Assembly (NCBI RefSeq): GCF_900120005.1
Contig: NZ_LT635449.1
Location: 248,001 to 312,000 of the forward strand
Source: Holdemania sp. Marseille-P2844
Lineage (GTDB): Bacteria > Bacillota_I > Bacilli_A > Erysipelotrichales > Erysipelotrichaceae
Direction: 5' to 3'
DNA: 64,000 nucleotides
Shown: piece after piece, positions 61,225-64,000 of the stretch
Layout of the letters: each line of letters starts with the position of its first letter
How positions within the stretch are numbered: the stretch's first letter is position 1
The notes under the pieces: generated by a model
What the model was told of the DNA's origin: nothing
The model's input: the letters and a program-made list of their open reading frames with translations, nothing else
Database searches by the model: none
Position numbers and translations under genes: made by a program

Positions 61225-62292
61225 TTATTTCTGAACTGCTTCGTCAACGACGATCTCGCCGGACTTGATCTTCGCTAACGCGTCTTCCATCGCCTTGACG
61301 ATTTCATCAGACAGGTTCGGGTTTTCCTTCGGGAAGCCGATGCCGTCATTGCTTGCGTCAAAGACCATTGTTCCACCCTGGAATGTGCCGTTCTTGACCT
61401 GTTCTGCGAAATAGTAAGCCGCTGTATCCACACGCTTCAGCGCAGAAGTCAGAACTGCGGATTTGCCGTCAGACATCAGACCTGCGTCATACTGGTCGGA
61501 GTCAACGCCGATCGCCCAGACGTCTTCGCCAGCTTCACGGCGGTCCTTCGCTTCTTTAATCAGACCGTTGCCCGTTGCGCCCGCTGCATGGAAAATAACA
61601 TACGCGCCGTCATTGTACTGCTTCTGAGCCAAGGTCGAGCCTTTGCCCGGATCGTCAAATGCGTTGGCATAATCCGTCAGCACTTCGATCGCCGGATCGA
61701 CGCTGGCAACACCCTGCTTGTAGCCCGCTTCAAAACGTTCGATGATCGGGTTTTCAACGCCGCCGATAAATCCGACTTTCGTCTTGCCCGCTTCTTTCGC
61801 CTTCATGGCTGCGGCAACACCGACCAGATAAGAAGGCTGCTGCTCTTTAAAGACTGCGGAAGCAACGTTTGGTTTGTCAACTTCCGTATCAATGATAACG
61901 AACTTCTGATCCGGATACAGATCGGCAACTTCTTTCATCGCATCTTCAAACAGGAAGCCCGGAGCTTCGATCAGATCTTTCTTTTGATCCGCGAAGGTGC
62001 TCAGATTCGGGATGTAATCCGCGTCCGCCGAGGACTGCAGGTAGCCGTAGCAATCTTCGCTCATCTTGTTGTCTTCCGCGAATTTAACTACGCCTTCCCA
62101 AGTACCCTGGTTGAAGGACTTGTCGTCGATACCGCCCAAGTCGGTAACTAATCCGATGGTAATCGTGCAGCCGGTGTTTTCACCGTCTGTGTTTGCGTCA
62201 GCGCTTGGTGTCGGTGTAGCCGTTCCTCCGCCATTGTTGGAACAGCCGGCAACCATCAGCAGCGCTAAAGCAAAGGTCAGCAATTTTTTCAT
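61225..62292 (-). CDS. nupN: BMP-family nucleoside-binding lipoprotein (NupN/TmpC-like)
   Basis: 355 residues from the ATG at 62292, which has GGAGGG upstream; an earlier in-frame ATG lies before that site. Lipobox VAGC at about 17-20. Type I periplasmic-binding fold of the BMP/PnrA family: LVTDLGGIDDKSFNQGTWEGV and GVDSDQYD are typical. Captures nucleosides for the NupOPQ-type importer encoded downstream. Its own promoter and terminator make it a single-gene unit, which allows higher expression than the membrane parts. Confidence 0.92.
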   Translation of the reverse strand: MKKLLTFALALLMVAGCSNNGGGTATPTPSADANTDGENTGCTITIGLVTDLGGIDDKSFNQGTWEGVVKFAEDNKMSEDCYGYLQSSADADYIPNLSTFADQKKDLIEAPGFLFEDAMKEVADLYPDQKFVIIDTEVDKPNVASAVFKEQQPSYLVGVAAAMKAKEAGKTKVGFIGGVENPIIERFEAGYKQGVASVDPAIEVLTDYANAFDDPGKGSTLAQKQYNDGAYVIFHAAGATGNGLIKEAKDRREAGEDVWAIGVDSDQYDAGLMSDGKSAVLTSALKRVDTAAYYFAEQVKNGTFQGGTMVFDASNDGIGFPKENPNLSDEIVKAMEDALAKIKSGEIVVDEAVQK

Positions 62293-62336
62293 TTTCTTTC
62301 CCTCCATTGCTTTGTGCAAGCTATGCTTACAGTATA

Positions 62337-62366
62337 ATATTAGACTTTTAAAATGCCATTTGTCAA
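62337..62366 (-). promoter_or_regulatory. Promoter of the BMP lipoprotein gene
   Basis: TTGACA (62361-62366), 18 bases, TAATAT (62337-62342) on the minus strand. Confidence 0.7.
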
Positions 62367-62405
62367 CTTAAGGCGTGGTTTTCTTCAGACAATTCCGGCA
62401 AGTCA

Positions 62406-62449
62406 GGAAAAAAACCGGTTTTGATTCAGAAAATAATCAATTCCGGTTT
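62406..62449 (-). terminator. Terminator of the FtsK/SpoIIIE gene
   Basis: AAACCGG/CCGGTTT stem with inner TGAT/ATCA pairing, followed by T7 on the minus strand, about 12 bases after the stop codon. Confidence 0.85.
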
Positions 62450-62461
62450 CAATGTGATTTT

Positions 62462-64000
62462 TCAATCTTCTTCCTCAGCGTCCGCTTCAGCGTTCTTTTT
62501 AATGTAAACATCTCTTGGCTTCGAGCCCTGAACCGGACCGATGATGCCGCGTTCTTCCAGCACGTCGATCAGCCGGGCCGCGCGGTTATATCCGATTCCG
62601 AACCTTCGCTGCAAGAGCGACGTCGACGCCTTCTGCGTTTCGATGACGTAGTCCTTCACTTCCTCGTACAGCGGATCGTCCTGGGCTGAGACCACAGCCG
62701 TGCTCTCGTTGTTATCGACCCCTTCCAGCCGGATAAACGCGTCCTCGTAGCGCGGCTTCATCTGAGCGGAAACAAAGTCGGTGATCCGCTTGACCTCCTC
62801 GTCGGTAACATAGACACCCTGCAAGCGCACCGGACTCGGTTCGCCGATCGGGAAATAAAGCATATCGCCGTTGCCCAGCAGCCGTTCCGCTCCGACATGA
62901 TCGAGGATCGTCCGGGAATCAATGCCACTGGAAACGGAGAAGGCGATCCGGCTTGGAATGTTGGCCTTGATGATGCCGGTGATGACATCGGTCGAGGGCC
63001 GCTGCGTCGCGACGATCAGATGAATGCCGGCGGCGCGCGCCAGCTGCGTGATCCGCTGGATGCTCATTTCCACTTCCTTGCCGGCCACCGCCATCAAGTC
63101 CGCCAATTCGTCGATGATCACGACGATAAACGGCATCGGCTGCAGGTTCGGCTGCGGTTCTTTGGCGATTTTCTCATTGTAGCCGGCGATGTTGCGCACC
63201 CCGACCTGCGCAAAGACTTCGTAGCGGTTTTCCATCATCATGACGATGACCTTTAACGCGCGGGCTGCCTCGGCGCCGTCGGAAATCACCGGACCGATCA
63301 GATGCGGGATCTCGCGGTAAGGCGTGAATTCCACCTTCTTCGGATCGACTAAAAGCAGCTTTACCTCATCCGGCGAAGTCCGCATCAACAGCGAGGTGAT
63401 GATCGTATTCATACAAACCGACTTGCCGCTGCCGGTCGCGCCGGCGATCAACAGATGCGGCATTTTGTCCAGTTGGCAGAAAATGCCTTTACCCATTAAA
63501 TCCTTGCCCAGCGCCAGAAGCAGCTTTTTGTCTTTTTTATCCTCCGGCAGCTGACGCATCAGCTCCAGCATCTTGACCGGCGTCGTTTCGACATTCGGAA
63601 TTTCGATGCCGACGGCGTTGCGGCCGGGAATCGGCGCTTCAATCCGGATATCGCGGGCTGCCAGCTCCATTTTCAGGTTATCGGAAATCGCGTTGATCTT
63701 CGATACCTTGACGTTGGAATCCGGACGGATTTCAAATTTAGTGACCGCCGGGCCGATATGCGTCGCGACCAGCTGCGCGTTGATACCGAAATTGCCCAGC
63801 ACCTCGATCAGCTTCTTGCCTTTGATCGACGCGGCGTTCTGGTTCAGCACCGAGCGTGACTTGGCCTGAATTTCATCAAGCATCGTCAAGGCCGGCAGCT
63901 TGTAGTCGACCGCTCCCGCGCCGCTGCCCACGGATACCACCTTCGGCAGCTCCTCCGCAGCCGGTTTCTCTTTTTCCTCTTTTTTCTTTTCTTTCTTCAC
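62462..64000 (-). CDS. ftsK: FtsK/SpoIIIE DNA translocase, C-terminal part
   Basis: At least 512 codons, open to the right edge, so the N-terminal membrane part is outside the window. A charged Lys/Glu linker lies at the cut. Then the alpha/beta motor: IAGATGSGKSVCMNTI (Walker A), LLLVDPKKVEFTPY, VVIIDELADLMAVAGKEVE (Walker B), LARAAGIHLIVATQRPSTDVITG. Last ~65 residues form the gamma winged helix that reads polar DNA motifs (STSLLQRRFGIGYNRAARLID). It pumps chromosomal DNA across the closing septum. Confidence 0.95.
   Translation of the reverse strand: MKKEKKKEEKEKPAAEELPKVVSVGSGAGAVDYKLPALTMLDEIQAKSRSVLNQNAASIKGKKLIEVLGNFGINAQLVATHIGPAVTKFEIRPDSNVKVSKINAISDNLKMELAARDIRIEAPIPGRNAVGIEIPNVETTPVKMLELMRQLPEDKKDKKLLLALGKDLMGKGIFCQLDKMPHLLIAGATGSGKSVCMNTIITSLLMRTSPDEVKLLLVDPKKVEFTPYREIPHLIGPVISDGAEAARALKVIVMMMENRYEVFAQVGVRNIAGYNEKIAKEPQPNLQPMPFIVVIIDELADLMAVAGKEVEMSIQRITQLARAAGIHLIVATQRPSTDVITGIIKANIPSRIAFSVSSGIDSRTILDHVGAERLLGNGDMLYFPIGEPSPVRLQGVYVTDEEVKRITDFVSAQMKPRYEDAFIRLEGVDNNESTAVVSAQDDPLYEEVKDYVIETQKASTSLLQRRFGIGYNRAARLIDVLEERGIIGPVQGSKPRDVYIKKNAEADAEEED

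Overview
The window reads as a chromosomal segment of a low-to-mid GC Firmicute. The core gene order ffh-rpsP-khpA-rimM-trmD-rplS-lepB-rbgA-rnhB, dprA-topA-trmFO-xerC and rpsB-tsf-pyrH-frr-uppS-cdsA-dxr-rseP is the classical Firmicutes arrangement. Strong AGGAGG ribosome sites, TTGACA/TATAAT-type promoters, many lipoprotein signals and a roughly even base composition fit an anaerobic gut member of the Erysipelotrichia (Holdemania-like). That assignment is an inference from gene content; no rRNA gene is present to confirm it.

Left accessory part (1-23 kb): the 5' end of a BlaI/MecI-type repressor gene with its operators; a small lipoprotein; a GNAT acetyltransferase; a GGDEF diguanylate cyclase; a membrane-anchored protein of about eight PASTA repeats with no kinase domain; and tex, cut in two by an IS110-family element. 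The IS upstream region folds into stem-loops at the place where IS110 bridge RNAs are encoded. Next come a TetR regulator whose operator is repeated before a small membrane-protein gene, a secreted glucosaminidase with a membrane-anchored partner, and a MATE exporter. A redox cluster follows: a Tat-exported flavoprotein lipoprotein, an S41-like probable pseudoprotease, a LysR regulator, and a lipoprotein with two FMN-binding domains plus a fumarate-reductase-like FAD domain. Two promoters of this cluster share the 15-base motif TTTACTATGGTAAAT.

Central part (23-45 kb), almost entirely on the minus strand: galE, then the isoprenoid/phospholipid/translation operon (rseP, dxr, cdsA, uppS, frr, pyrH), a carbohydrate-binding-type lipoprotein inserted before tsf-rpsB, then xerC-trmFO-topA-dprA and the rnhB-to-ffh ribosome, tRNA-modification and protein-export block. 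Several promoters (rpsB, rpsP, the LysR gene) overlap the terminator hairpin of the preceding gene, and rpsB and rplS have structured 5' leaders.

Right part (45-64 kb): a VanRS-like two-component system, a short SSB, a pair of M16 peptidases (one with and one without the zinc motif), a plus-strand NAD-salvage pair (nicotinamidase-like hydrolase plus nicotinate phosphoribosyltransferase), a heparinase II/III-like lyase, and a BMP-type nucleoside ABC importer. The importer's transport genes are separated from its binding-lipoprotein gene by a two-gene exporter module. The ATPase of that module carries an N-terminal XRE DNA-binding domain. The window ends inside an FtsK/SpoIIIE DNA translocase gene.

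Best candidates for something new are the IS110/bridge-RNA element in tex, the XRE-ABC ATPase fusion with its palindromic promoter element, and the shared operator of the flavoprotein cluster. No tRNA, rRNA, CRISPR array or prophage was seen.
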